NCBI RefSeq assembly: GCF_024323335.1
Contig: NC_066584.1
Span: forward strand, 237,875,494-237,939,493
Source of the DNA: Lathyrus oleraceus
Lineage: Eukaryota > Streptophyta > Magnoliopsida > Fabales > Fabaceae
Direction of reading: 5' to 3'
Length of the DNA: 64,000 nucleotides
Shown: one piece after another, positions 1 through 12,700 of the stretch
How positions within the stretch are numbered: position 1 is the stretch's first letter
Layout: the number at the start of each line of letters is the position of its first letter
Made by a program: the position numbers and the translations under genes
The notes under the pieces: generated by a model
The model's database searches: none
Told to the model about the DNA's origin: nothing
The model's input: only the letters and a program-made list of their open reading frames with translations

Positions 1-1383
1 ACGTGTAATTTGCTCTGAATTGGCTTGTGCAACAAGATTTCAACATGAATTCCACAATTGAACCTAATCCTTCACCTCTTCGAAAATACCATTTAGAAAA
101 CTCAAGCATAGGCATATGGGTAATGGTTGGAAAGGTCTTTGTATGAGGAACAAATGTTATGTTGGTCAAAAGTCCATTTGGAATGTGGAAATTTATGAAA
201 TTTGAGTTTAAAGTGTGATGTGAAAAATATGTCAAGGCAAGGTTTCTAAAATTGGCCAACTTTTATGCCCTTCTGTTTTGATGATGCAAGCTTCAAATGA
301 AAAAACCTCCAACATCAAAGTTGTGGATCTTTTCAATACAATCAAAATGGACTTACATTTTGCATCATTTGTATTTTTTATGAAAGAGTTATGGGCACTT
401 GAAGTTGAACTTTTTTGACTTTTAATGCCTTTGACACAAAAGGACCTATAATGTCTTGCATTATCACATGTATTTCCTTTGAGATTTTGAAATTTTGTTT
501 AACATAACATTTGAAGTAGATATCTTAATCTTTCCAATGCATTTGATCCCACCTTAAAATAATAAAAAATGAATGAGTTATGTCCTTGGGAAGTTGACCC
601 AAAATTAGGGTTTTAGTCAAAATGACCTATAATGTATTGGAATGGCAGATGGTTTTCCAAGCTTCAAATCAAATTTGGATGAACATGAAAGTTATTCATA
701 TTGTCCTTAAGAACATTTTTACTTTTGGAACCATCTCCATTTGACCAACACATAAAAAGTTAGGTCTCAGTGCATTTCAAAATAGTCAAATGAATTGACT
801 GATCAACTTCTCAAATCCATGACTCATACCTTGATGAATTGATGATTGAGGATACTCAAATAAGTTCAAATATGCATGAAATAAAGAATTAAATAACTTC
901 CCTTGATTCATTTGACCATGGGCTGAGGTTGCTTCATGAGCAAGGCATTGTGGTGCACAGATGGATTAGGGTTTCTTTGAAGAACAAGGCCTCAAACCCT
1001 TTGACTTGATTTGATCAAAATGATGAATTGAGATGCTAGGAAGGCATATTTGATGGATGAGAACCTTGGGAATCATTACCATGCTTGCTTTCATCTTCTC
1101 TTGGCCATATCATTGCACAAAGGATCTCCTAGAAGCTTTTGACCTTGTGATTGCTCAAGCTACAAACAAAAGATGTTAGTGACATATTTTTGTGCTTTTG
1201 GTTAGTAAATAAAATGTGAAAAGCAATGATGATACAATTCAAGCATGCCTGGTGATCTCAAACCACTCACAAGGAGTCCCACACAAAGGTAAAGGGGACT
1301 AAGATGCTCAATGATCCTTGAGGCTATGCAATGCAATGTTATGATGCTATGAGGGAGCTTAGGGACAAAATTGGGGTCTTACA
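1..1383 (-). mobile_element. Ogre-like LTR, 5' (U3) portion, antisense, cut by window edge
   Basis: Read on the - strand this segment starts TGTAAGACCCCAATTTTG at 1383 and runs off the left edge. It is an inverted copy of the LTR found at 3616-4012 and 19946 onward; both share blocks such as GACCTATAATGT, a GGGTCAACTTCCCAAGGACATA-like stretch and the CAAAGGATCTCC region. No coding sequence is visible. LTRs of this style, starting TGTAAGACCCC, are typical of Ogre/Tat elements of Fabeae legumes; that family assignment is from general knowledge and was not searched. Confidence 0.65.
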
Positions 1384-3615
1384 ATCCCCAACAGGGTAAG
1401 ACATTTGTTCATATTCCTGGCATGTTTGTATCCTCTTCCTGTCGGAGCCTTTTGGTTTCTTCTACCAAGCAGAGTGTTTGGCAAAATATTCACCACTCTT
1501 CCCTTCAGCAGAGTAGCGACCTTCCATCCTCAGCAGATGTGATCTTTTTTGGTAAGCACGGTATTTGGCGGTAACCTCGGAAGCTTCCTGTTTGGTGGTT
1601 GATCCCCAGAATTCCTTTTTTTTCGGATAAATTCTCCAATAGAGTTGCTTATGCGGCGGATCTTATCTGTGCAATAACTCCTGTCCCCAGCTGGAATGAC
1701 TGATGTTCATCCCCCTGCAGAGATCTTTGCTTCCTGGTATCTCTTGCCCTCATCAGACTGGATACTCTCCGATGAACCTGGATTTCTCTCTTGAGATGTA
1801 GTATCGGATGTTTGTGTACTTATCCTTTGGAACTGTTTGTGTTAGAAATGTCTGTTTGTCAGTATTCATCATACATAAACCATGCATGGGTGCACATAGT
1901 TTTCAAACATTCAGATATTCATGATTGCATCCTCTGCCATATATCTTTGTTTGTTATCCCCTTCTAGTGGGTAATACATTTCCCAAGCAGATGTCGGTGT
2001 CTGATCTCCCCATATAGAGTCAGCCCCTTAAGCAGAAGGTGTTTATCTTTCCTTCCATATTCTCCACCAAGTTATATCCTCGTGGATGATGGTTGCTTCT
2101 GTTTCTTCCCAATACATATATTGGGATAGGTTTCCCTATTGAGTTATATCCTCACTAGGACGAGTCTTGATTCAGTTTGCCTCTTTAGTTTGATCCTAGA
2201 TTGGTTTCCTGTGATTTGTTTCCTGCACTCCCCTGTGGTATAAATGAATAATTGCTCAGTAATTAGTAATCATTCATCTTATCCCCGGCGGAGTCTATGG
2301 TTTTCTACCCTTATACCAGTAGTTGTAAACCCTATTTCATCCCCTTGCAGAGTTAACCTTATTCATCCTAATCGATGACTGTTACTTTTCCGTGGTTTTT
2401 TTTTACCCAATATCCGGTGGATGTAATCCCCTCCTTGACGGTTATCATTATCCAATATTCGGTGTTGATATTCCCTCATTCTTTTGGATAATTGCTCTGA
2501 TTAGGCAGTTTATCCCCAGCAAGTCATCTTTCATTTACCGGTTGCCGGTAATGTTTGTTGCTCCCCTTGAATGGTCATCATTATATACCTAGTTTCGGTA
2601 TCCCGATGTCTTTCTCTCTCTGTCAATTTATCCTTTATTAACCCAGTAACCGGTTGTGGATAATCTTCCATGCAAGTATATTATCTACGTTCTGACGGTA
2701 ATAGATAATATATCTCATGCACTCTTTGGTCGAAGCCTTTTGGGTTCTTCCCCAGTTGAGTAAGATTCGTATCCCTTTGTGGAATCGTATGTCCATCCCA
2801 TAATCGAGTTTGCTTTCAGCTCTCTTTTGGATGATGAGTGTTTTGGGAATATTCCCCAATTCATGTTTTGGTTGGTCACCTATTATATGCCCAGTAACCG
2901 GCATCCTTGTTGTCCCCTCCTTCTGCTCCCTATTATGACTTTTTGTCCCCTGTGGAGTCATATGTTCCTGAGTTGAAATATACCTTTTAGGTCTTCCTCA
3001 GACGTTTTGGATGATTGATATCTCTCACCCTTATACCGGTCTTAGATATTCATTCTCCCGGAGCATGTTTTTCCCTCATCCTTATACCGGTGGGATCACA
3101 TGATCTCTTTTTGAGCTTATTACCCAGTAACTGGTAATACCTCATTTGTCTTTTTCCTCAGCTGATTCCTTAGTGGACATCTCCACCTGAGTCCGGATTT
3201 TTTATCCGAAGTATCCGTTGCGGATAATTTTGCTGTATTGGCATATTCCCCAATACATGCATCTTCGAGTCAGCTCGAGTCCTTCCATGGATTCATTTCA
3301 TGGATTCTCTCTGTGTCTCTCAGCAAGTTTTTATGTCGTGACCTGCTCACGCGTTTTCATCCCTTTACTCCCCGGTAGAGTCTCTGCCCCATGGAATGAA
3401 TTATTCATAGGGATTATCGATTTCCTCCTGATCTTTGCCTTTGTGGACGCATATCCCCATAGAGTTTTACTATTTGCATGCATACATCTGCACCATGAGG
3501 TCTCTTAGGGACCAAAATTCGTCTCTTTGTTATTATTTAAGCCCATTCTACCCCGTCGAGACGAAGATTTTAACCTTCACTTCTCCGGCTAGAATGACCT
3601 TAAATAGGGGCATCT
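1384..3615 (+). mobile_element. Ogre-like element internal 3' region, non-coding
   Basis: This 2.2-kb block lies between two LTR heads facing each other. It has no credible reading frame. It is made of degenerate pyrimidine-rich repeats with recurring ATCCCC, CAGAGT, ATACCGGT and GTTATATCCT motifs. Because a polypurine tract and a + strand LTR follow directly, I read it as the 3' untranslated part of a + strand element whose coding part is absent. An origin as unrelated satellite-like sequence cannot be excluded. Confidence 0.45.
3602..3615 (+). promoter_or_regulatory. Polypurine tract of the Ogre-like element
   Basis: The purine-rich AAATAGGGGCATC directly precedes the LTR start TGTAAGACCCC at 3616, the position expected for plus-strand DNA priming. 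Confidence 0.5.
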
Positions 3616-4012
3616 GTAAGACCCCAATTTTGACCCTAAGATCCCTCATGGCATCATAACATTGCATTTGCATTGCCTCAAGGATCATTTGGCATCTTGG
3701 TTCCCTTTGCCTTTGGGTGGGATCCCTTGTGAGTGGTTTGAGATCACCAAGCATGTTTGAATTGTATATCATTTCTTTTCTCATTTTGTTTACTAACCAA
3801 AAGCACAAAAATATGTCACTAACATCTTTTGTTTGTAGCTTGAGCAATCACAAGGTCAAGAGCTTCAAGGAGATCCTTTGTGCAGAGATATGGCCAAGAG
3901 GAGATGAAAGCAAGCATGGTAATGGTTCCCAAAGCTCTCATCCATCAAATATGCCTCCCTAACATTTCAACTCATCATTTTGATCAAAGCAAGTCAAAGG
4001 GTTTGAGGTTGG
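3616..4012 (+). mobile_element. Ogre-like LTR, first part (interrupted by Athila-B)
   Basis: This is the U3 start of an LTR that resumes at 19946. Reading across the insertion after removing one GTTGG copy (4008-4012 and 19946-19950) gives a sequence collinear with the inverted LTR at 1-1383, which proves the continuity. No gene is present. Confidence 0.75.
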
Positions 4013-4998
4013 TGATCAGAAAAATAGCAAGTGTACTATTTTTACCGATGTAGTAATAAGGAGTTTTATTCCCAAGTATCGATCTCAGGGATTGCGTAGG
4101 AAATACTTATTTAACTTTGATTCTATCAGAACAAAAATATAATGGTTTGGTTGTTTTAGGAATTTCAGCAATAAACACAAAAGACAGTAAAAATATAATT
4201 GATTAAGTTAAAACATGCTAGGGTGAGTGGTTGATTTAACCAGTTATGAATGCTCGGAACCCTTGAATCTCGCCGTCTTCGAATCCTCCGTCGTAGCTAT
4301 CTTCTCAATGCAGTGTTTTCTTTCGTACGTCAAAAAAAGTGTTTTTTTCCTTTCTCTTCCAAGCCTTCTAATAGCTTCAGATGAATTTCTTCCAAGCAAA
4401 AGGTCCAAACTACCCTTAATGAGCAGAATAGGTTCACAAAGCAAAAGTTGAGGTATCCAAGCCGCGCCCAACAACACGGGCCGTGTGTGTACACACGGGT
4501 GCCCGTGTGGGCTCTCCAAAATGGGCATCTTCAAATCAAGCTACAGAGGCAACAACACGGGTCGTGTTCCTTCACACGGGTGCCCGTGTTAATGAACTAT
4601 TTTAAACAACACGGTCGTGTGTCACCACATGGGTGCCCGTGTTGATCTCTGTTTTTCTTCTCCCATTTTGCTTTGCCTGACCAACAACACGGGCAGTGTT
4701 GTAGCACACGGGTGCCCGTGTTGACCTGTTGTCTCTTCATATTTTTGCCTTTCTGAGTATCCATAATTTCACTATTAATGCTTTTAAACCTGTGCAATGG
4801 CCTGTAACAATAACACTACCAAACGAAGCGTAAAAGAGATCTTTTTGACATAAACTTGTAAGCAAATGCAATGCGATACCAAACCAACAAAACATGATAA
4901 ATGACTCTAAAGCAACTATAAACAAACATAAATCTTACCAAAGTGATGAAAATATGTCGGATTAACGGTGGGAATTCAATGGAAATGGTGACCGATCA
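4013..4998 (-). mobile_element. 3' LTR of Athila-B (internally deleted)
   Basis: This 986-bp LTR matches 18484-19945 with about 15 mismatches counted by eye, but lacks a 476-bp block equivalent to roughly 18722-19197; the junction is just after 4250. It retains the cluster of inverted repeats at 4472-4722. Confidence 0.88.
4472..4722. repeat. Cluster of short inverted repeats in Athila-B 3' LTR
   Basis: The unit CACACGGGTGCCCGTGT (7-bp arms ACACGGG/CCCGTGT around a TG spacer) occurs four times, each preceded by a weaker AACACGG-GTGT partner. One unit here is mutated (ACATGGGTGCCCGTGT). The same cluster is in the other LTR at 19419-19670. Confidence 0.9.
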
Positions 4999-5011
4999 CA
5001 ACCCCAAACTT
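4999..5011 (-). promoter_or_regulatory. Polypurine tract of Athila-B
   Basis: On the - strand AAGTTTGGGGTTG abuts the 3' LTR start TGATCGG, preceded by the GAGGACAAGC motif usual upstream of Athila polypurine tracts. Confidence 0.75.
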
Positions 5012-6487
5012 GTCTCATCGCTTGTCCTCAAGTGATGTATTGAGTCCAAACAAAGGTCACCCACGAATTCATTTTCCACAATGCAACCTAGTCTTTCACA
5101 ATTTGTGTTATTCCTTTCCAATCGAGTTTTAGGTCTCTCCGACACAGGCAGCTTGCCACATTTCCACATCAGAAGCCTCGTCACCTGCAAGCTTTTCACA
5201 CACTCACAATATCTCTCATGGTTAGGGTGTGTACACTCACAGCACAGTATGCAATACCAAACTCTTAAATTTGAATACATTCTAATGTCACGACAACAAC
5301 AGATTCCACACACTTTATGAGGTCTTTTTGGGTTGTAACGGGGCTTGGGTACGGTGGGATAAACAAAAAAAATGGATAACAAAGGGTTTTGAACTCGATA
5401 GTCATGTTGTGTGATTTTTATTTCTCTTTTTCTTTTGCATCAAATAAACTCTGGGGGTAAATTTTACTCTTTTGACTCTTTTTCTACTCGAATTTTTGTG
5501 AGCATTTTGTAGGTGTGAGAGTCTTAGGTATCGGCAAGTGCATTTTTCTCTTTTTTTTTTCTTTTTTTTTTCTGTTGGACATACACTAATATTTTCTTTT
5601 TGTATGATCTCTTATTATGCACTTGCCCTCTCTTTCAAGATTTCCACCCCAAACTTAGTTTTATGCACATCATGCAATTCACAACAATCATACCGAGTAA
5701 TGAAAAAAAAATGAATGATTAATAGTTAACGGGGGGTTTATGATGAATAAAATGGCTAAGGCTCAACGGGGTTTACGAAGGGAAACATATAGATAGGGAA
5801 AGCAAGAAAGGCCCTGGCTAACAAACAACTTGCCTCAGTGTGTGTTGTCATGCTGTGAAGTGTCAAAAGGACATACGCAAAATCAGAGTTGTAAAGTCAT
5901 ACCTGGCTGAACTCTCATGCTGATGTTTAGTGTCTGGCTTTTTGTAATCTCGCCATGTTGGTTAGCTTTACAAGCTCTAAAGCCTCCTCGTGTTATGTGG
6001 TTTCTTTTTTGACTCGGTTCTTCCATACCGCTCTCTTGGTCCGGTGTCACCAAATTGTGTCCGACTTTATTTTCTCATGGTTGCATCAACTTCCGGGGTG
6101 CCTTATCAGCATAAGTTCTAGGGGTGTCTTTCATCCACTACCATTGATCCCGGGATTCGTCCAACCATTTCTCATCACTCTGTACACATAAGTAAACCAC
6201 AAAAAAAACGAAGCAAAAAAAACGATGAAGGAAAACATGAACAAAATGAAAATGAAATAAAACATGAAAGGAAAACCCCCCCACACCTGAACTAAACATT
6301 GACCTCAATGTTTAAATCCAGATACAAAGGGGACTCACAGCGACTACTGTTGTTTTACTGCACTTGTGTGGTTTCCTTCCATTTTGAGGTGTTTGTGACT
6401 TTGCCCTTCTAGTTCTCCTCCTCCCCTACAACAAAATTTTAGCACACACAAAGAAAAAGAAAAACGAAATAAATTAGAAATCAAACG
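5012..6487 (-). mobile_element. 3' untranslated region of Athila-B
   Basis: About 1.5 kb lies between the conserved hairpin motif and the polypurine tract. The short reading frames in it lack recognisable domains. It includes an oligo-T tract near 5550-5570 on the + strand. I see no extra reading frame comparable to those of Athila-A. Confidence 0.6.
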
Positions 6488-6514
6488 CGTGGGTTGCCTC
6501 CCACGAAGCGCTTC
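6488..6514 (-). other. Conserved Athila hairpin plus palindrome downstream of the coding region
   Basis: CGTGGG and CCCACG arms (6488-6493, 6500-6505) enclose a 6-nt loop, followed directly by the perfect palindrome GAAGCGCTTC (6505-6514). The same hairpin is at 26183-26200 in Athila-A on the other strand, where the palindrome is imperfect. The function is unknown. Confidence 0.8.
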
Positions 6515-6551
6515 GTTTAACGTCGCATGGCTCGACGGTTCATTTCCCTTA

Positions 6552-7172
6552 TCATGGGGGGTATTTCAGGTTCAAAACCTTGTTGCACCTCTTGTCTATA
6601 ACTCGGACGTTGTCTCTTTTATCAGTGTGGACTCCTTTGTGCCACGATTCCTTTTTAACCTTTCTTTCGGTGTTAGGAATCTTTCCGTTTCGGGTGGCTA
6701 CTGGCAGTGGTGAGACTTTGATAGTATTCAATGTCCTGATTAAGCCTACTTGATACTGAGATTCTGCATCTTCCTCCATCTCCTGGTCTTCAATAGCCTT
6801 CAATGTTATTTCCTTGTTGTGAACTTTCAAGGTTAACGTGCACTCATCCATGTCGAGCTTGCATCGACTCGTCTTCATGAAAGGTCGACCCAGAATTATA
6901 GGTGCCTCATTGTCTTCAGGTATGTCTAGGATTACAAAATCGACTAGGAAAGTCAAGTCAGCTATTGTTACCAGCACATCTTCAGCCAGCCCATAAGCAT
7001 CTTTTCTTTAGTGATCCGCAAACTTCAGATTGGTCTTTATATCACTGATATTTTTAATACCCAGCCTGTGATAGATCGATATTGGCATCAGATTCACACT
7101 AGCTCCAGAATCTATTAGTACCTTTTTGAATGTTCTTTCTTTGATTGTGCATGGTACTGTGACGGTTCCTGG
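6552..7172 (-). pseudogene. Athila-B protease region (3' part of gag-pro, split by copia insertion)
   Basis: This continues the gag frame from the other side of the copia element: the residues before the insertion end in a NKQRDPG stretch and resume with TVTVPCTIKE. The aspartic protease core LIDSGASVNLMP is intact, followed by the flap-type region and ILGRPFM near the end. One in-frame TAA at 7008-7010 interrupts it. After the protease core comes an acidic region, a basic tail and the stop at 6552. Retroviral-type proteases of this kind mature the Gag polyprotein. There is no reverse transcriptase downstream, which is the main oddity of the element. Confidence 0.82.
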
Positions 7173-9085
7173 TGTTAGACTATGGCACGGATCTAGAAGG
7201 GGGGTTGAATAGATCCCAATTAAAAACTTGAGTCGACGCTACCAATTTGAGAGAAAATTGGTTTTGAAAATTTGTTTTGAATGCGGAAGCGGCCGAGGAA
7301 AATTTTAGTCTAAAACAAACCGTTATTGGAAAACCGGATATGCGTTAAGCTAATGGATTAGAGATAAAATGAAATACTAATCACTACACTATTTGCACAC
7401 TCAATTGATATATTTCACTAACTAGCAAGCCTAGTTCCAATGATCCAAAATACCAAATTAAACTTAAGACAACTTTGGCTTATGCAAATTCACAAACACT
7501 TGGTGTGCATACACTCCAAGAGATATTTGAGTTGAGTAAGTAATTCAAATTTATCTAGTACAATATACTATTGTACTTTGTATTCAAACAGCAGTTTTAG
7601 TTTCTTACTCAACTTATATCAACGTTTGGTAAAATTGCTTAAACTAAAATCACTTAATTTTTAAGCTGAAAAGCACTTATGTAGAAAATTAAAGAAGACA
7701 GAGATTTGATGAGGCAGTTCCCCCGCCGTCCTCGCTTCGGGGTACGTCTGCCCTCAATTCTAAAATTAGAATTGAGATGATTAATTAGATATCACCTGTG
7801 AAATTTAATTGTTTATACAAGGATTGCAAAGCATGTAAACAACAGAACTTCCAATGTGTTGAATGATGCTTCCTATCCTTGCTCCTTGATTCAAGATGAA
7901 TCAAGACCTTCGATCGTTGTTGCTAGACCTCCGATTCCAGCCCCTTTGTTGAAGAATCTTCCGTTCTTCAAACCCTCGGCCCGGCTGATCTCAAACACAA
8001 CGAGTCGAACCCGAATCCTTCACTTCAATGTCACCGAATCCGCTACTAGACTGATGAAGACTTCCTCTTCTCAATCACCTTCGCTCGGCTGAATATTGAT
8101 GAAGCGATTCGTGCAAAAACCCCCAAACACAAACCCGCATTGGAGGATAAAACCCTAATGGTTTTATTCAAGAAAGAACCTGCCACAAGCTTCAACTCGA
8201 ACTGGATTCTTCGATCACAACTTCGAACCTTATCACCTTTACTCGATCACGAACCACATCAAAAGTAATTGTTTGCAGATGATGAGTTGTGAAATGTTGA
8301 AGATGAAGATGATGAGTCTTGGACACCTTTTTCACTCTTTCTTGTTTCCTTGAACACTTGAACTCAAATTAGCAAATGTTGGTTAATAAAAGTGTTTTGA
8401 CTTCTATTTATAGTAACAGCTTACCAACCAAAAATAATAGCTTTTCAAACAGTGGAAAATACTCAGAAAACTGAGTTTACGCCCGAGCGGTCGACCATAG
8501 GTCGGCGTGCGCTGACCCGTGGGGAATGCGCTGACCCCTATGGTCGACTCAAAGGTTTCATGCGCTGACCCGTGGATAGCATCACTATGCCATGCGCCGA
8601 CCTGTGGTTGACTCAAGGGATTTATGCGCTGACCCGTGAGCTATGCGCCGACCTGTGGTCGACTCAAGGGATTTATGCGCTGACCCGTGAGCTATGCGCC
8701 GACCCTTATGGTCGACTCAAGCAATTATGCGCTGACCAATCTCCAGTTTGTCTGAGTTATGCACTGACTCGTGGCTCATGCGCTGACCCTTGCGGTCGAC
8801 TCAAAGCCTCCATGCGCTGACCTATGGTCGACTCAAAGCCCTGCAAATCTGCAAAAATTCAGATTTTTGGTTTTTGTGGTTTTCATGCATTTTGTCATGA
8901 CCACATCTTGTCCACATATGTTTTTAAGAATTATAACAGATTTAGATAATCATAGGAAAGGATACGATAGGTGATGTGTTGCATTTGTTTGTAGACGTGG
9001 AATCGACAATGCCTATTCATCTATGATGGTCATTTGTCATCATCGAAACTTGCGATCGTATGTTGTCTGACACTTTGCCCTTACA
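7173..9085 (-). mobile_element. 3' LTR of the copia element
   Basis: It is collinear with 14695-16557 at about 99% identity by eye but 50 bp longer, because it carries one more unit of the U3 tandem repeat (around 8593-8700). Confidence 0.92.
8486..8842. repeat. U3 tandem repeats of the copia LTR
   Basis: Degenerate units of about 50 bp alternate GCGCTGACCCGTGG-like and GGTCGACTCAA-like motifs. In the transcribed orientation they lie upstream of the TATA box, an enhancer-like position. The 5' LTR copy is at 16009-16315. Confidence 0.8.
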
Positions 9086-9099
9086 TACTCCCCCTTTTT
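9086..9099 (-). promoter_or_regulatory. Polypurine tract of the copia element
   Basis: On the - strand AAAAAGGGGGAGTA abuts the 3' LTR. Similar AAAGGGGGAG tracts recur at about 9166-9178 and 9247-9258. Confidence 0.8.
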
Positions 9100-9741
9100 G
9101 ATGATGACAACCTGTGCACAGCCAAAGAGACAAACAACATGCAGTATTTACACACATTGTGCACACTCCCCCTTTCTTTTGTAATCTAACGCTATCTGCA
9201 AAACCGACTGTTAATTGTGGCGAACATTTTGGCTGCTTGTACTCTTCTCCCCCTTTGACAACATCAAAAAGAGACAAGGAACAATTATTCAACATAACAT
9301 AAGAAATTTCATAGGAAATAACACAAACAGATAATAATATCACACCAATATCATTACTGAATGATAATCATTAATTAAAAGAACATTAATCATTAAAATA
9401 GATTGTGCACAAACAAGCATAACAGAGAAATGAATACAATCAAACAACAAGCAAAGATTTCAGTTTTACATTTTTCTGCACATACGTTGACAAGTTTGAT
9501 GCATAGTTAGAATGCCATATGACAATAAACATCCAAAGAGATACATCATGCATATATATACAATATCATTGTGTGGTATAGCTATGTTAATCATGAAACT
9601 TTGCAGAAAGAGAGAGAGAAGGGAACAGTATCACCTTGATGCCGAAGTAACTTGATGAACAATAAACTTGTGCTTGCAACAACATCAACTTGTTAGAAGT
9701 ACAAGATTATAGTCTTAAATGGAATAAGGTAAAACAACAGA
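9100..9741 (-). mobile_element. 3' untranslated region of the copia element
   Basis: This 640-bp stretch lies between the end of the RNase H frame and the polypurine tract. It is AT-rich, includes two further polypurine-like tracts, and has no supported reading frame. Confidence 0.6.
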
Positions 9742-12700
9742 TTATAGTGCCCGTTCCGAAATATCGAGAATGCCAAGTTCTCGGCGGATATGAAAGAAAG
9801 GTTCAGTGGCTAGCGGCTTTGTGAAAATGTCCGCTAGTTGATTTTCAGTATTAACATGTTCAAATACAATGTCACCTTTCTCTACATGATCCCGAAGAAA
9901 GTGGTTCGAATTTCGATATGTTTGGTGCGAGAATGTAGCACAGGATTCTTGGTCAGGTTAATGGCACTTGTATTGTCACAAAAAATGGGAATACGTTCAA
10001 GTTTGAGATTAAAATCCAATAGTTGTTGCTTAATCCATAGGATTTGGGCACAACAACTACCGGCGGCAACGTATTCCGCTTCGGCGGTTGACAAAGCAAC
10101 AGAAGCCTGTTTCTTGCTATGCCAACTGACCAAAGAGCTTGAAAATAAGTGACAAGTGCCACTGGTGCTCTTCCTATCCGATTTGCAACCGGCAAAGTCG
10201 GAATCAGAAAAACCTACCAAAGAACAATCATTGTCTTTGGAATACCATAGTCCATACTTCGGAGTACCGGATAGGTATCGAAGTATTCGTTTGACGGCTT
10301 TTAAATGGGATTCTTTGGGACATGATTGATATCTTGCGCACATGCATACGCTAAACATAATATCGGGACGAGAAGCAGTAAGATAAAGGAGTGAACCAGT
10401 CATACCTCTATACCGTTTTACATCTACTTCCTTACCGTCTTCATCTTTGTTCAAGTTTATACAAGTAGGCATGGGGGTGTCTATGGCCTTAGCTTTTGCC
10501 ATGTCAAATCTCTTGATAAGGTCCAAACAGTACTTTGTCTGGCTCACGAAAGTTCCTTCTTTGAGCTGTTTAATTTGCAGACCGAGAAAGTATGTGAGCT
10601 CCCCCATCATACTCATCACGAATTCGCCCTGCATAAGGTCAGAAAACTCTCTCACAAGATTCATGTTAGTAGATCCAAATATGATATCATCTACATAAAT
10701 TTGCACTAATATCAAGTGCTTTCCTTGACGTTTAATGAAGAGGGTTGTGTCAACCTTTCCTCTTGAGTAGCCTTGATCGAGTAAGAATTTGCTTAGTCTC
10801 TCATACCAAGCTCTAGGAGCTTGTTTGAGACCATACAAAGCCCTTTTTAGTTTATAAACATGATCAGGATACTCATGGGATTCGAAACCCGGAGGTTGTG
10901 CGACATAAACCTCTTCATTTATGTGACCGTTAAGGAACGCACTCTTGACATCCATTTGGAATAACTTAAAGTCTTTCGCACAAGCGAAAGCAAGGAGAAG
11001 GCGTATAGCCTCGAGTCGGGCAACCGGTGCATAAGTTTCCTCATAGTCGATGCCTTCCTCTTGGTTATACCCTTGCGCGACTAAACGCGCCTTATTACGG
11101 GTTATTACCCCGTTTTCGTCCAGCTTGTTCCTAAACACCCATCGGGTGCCGATTACTCGATGATCTCGCGGAGGAGGGACAAGGTCCCAAACCTCATTTC
11201 TGGTGAACTGATTAAGTTCCTCCTGCATTGATAAAAACCAGTGTTCATCGAGTAGGGCTTCTTTAGGGTTTTTAGGTTCCATCTGCGAAACGAAAGCGAA
11301 GTGATAACAGAAATTACTTAGCTTAGATCGAGTTGTTACACCCTTTGAGATGTCTCCGAGAATGTTGTCGATTGGATGGTCTTTGGAAGACTTCCAAGCT
11401 TGAGGGAGATCATCGTTTGAAGGCGGATGAACTACCTCGGTTTCCTCATGTTGTACATCTTTGTCCTCCTCAATTTTGACTAAGTCGGGTTGATCAATCC
11501 CCGGCTCGCAACCTTTGAGTATGTCTTCAGTAGATGTACCTGCACCATGAAAAACACTACCCTTTCCGACGTTTCTCGGATTGGATTCATCAAAAGTAAC
11601 ATGTACAGACTCTTCTACAGCAAGTAATCGTTTGTTGTATATTCTATATGCTTTGCTAGATTGAGAGTATCCGAGGAAGATACCTTCGTCGGCCTTGGAA
11701 TCGAATTTCCCTAAGTTTTCCTTTCCATTGTTCAATACAAAACATTTGCAACCAAAGACATGTAAGTGAGAAACATTTGGCTTTCGCCCTTTTAATAGTT
11801 CATACGGTGTTTTGTTTAGAATGGGGCGAATGAGCACCCTATTCAGAACATAACAAGCCGTACTAATGGCGTCAGCCCAAAAATATTTCGGTAAGCCACT
11901 TTCATTGATCATTGTTCTTCCCAATTCTTCCAAAATTCGATTTGTACGCTCCACAACCCCATTTTGTTGAGGAGTACGTGGAGCGGAGAAGTTATGATCA
12001 ATACCATGGTTACCGCAATATTCTTCAAATAAGTGATTTTCAAACTCACCTCCATGATCGCTTCTAATTGCAACAATGTTTGTATTTAGTTTATTTTGGG
12101 AAAGCTTAGCAAATCGTTCAAAGGAGGCGAATGTGTCGCTCTTACTTACTAAGAAAATAGTCCAACAAAATCGAGAAAAGTCGTCCACTATTACGAAACC
12201 GTAATAGTTTCCTCCTAGACTTTTAATCCTAGATGGACCAAATAAATCCATATGGAGAAGCTCGAGAGGTCTCGTTGTTGAAACGATATTTTTGGATTTA
12301 AAAGAGATCCTCGTTTGCTTCCCCTTTTGGCAAGCATCACAAAGGTGATCCTTGGTGAACTTAATTTTGGGGAGACCTAGGACTAGATCTTTTGAGACTA
12401 CTTTGTTAAGTAAGTCAAAGTTAACATGTGCTAAACGCCTATGCCATAACCATGAATCTTCACTCATTGTTACAAGGCATTTGTCACTTGTTAACGATAC
12501 TTCATTTAAGTCAAGCATATAGACGTTGTTCACACGAAGACCATTAAACATACTCTTCTTATCATCATTATGTACAATTTTGCAACAATCTTTTGAAAAC
12601 GATACATTGTATCCTTTGTCACATAATTGACTGATGCTAAGTAGATTGTGTTTAAGACCTTCGACAAGCAAAACATCAGAAATAGTAGTAGAGGAGGGAT

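Noticed and set aside
2638..2961. A 107-codon antisense frame in the Ogre-like internal region
   Set aside because: It has no domain and lies in degenerate repeats that open frames in several directions.
7856..8092. A 78-codon frame present twice (also 15379-15615)
   Set aside because: The two copies are the two copia LTRs; the frame lies antisense to the LTR transcript and varies without coding constraint.
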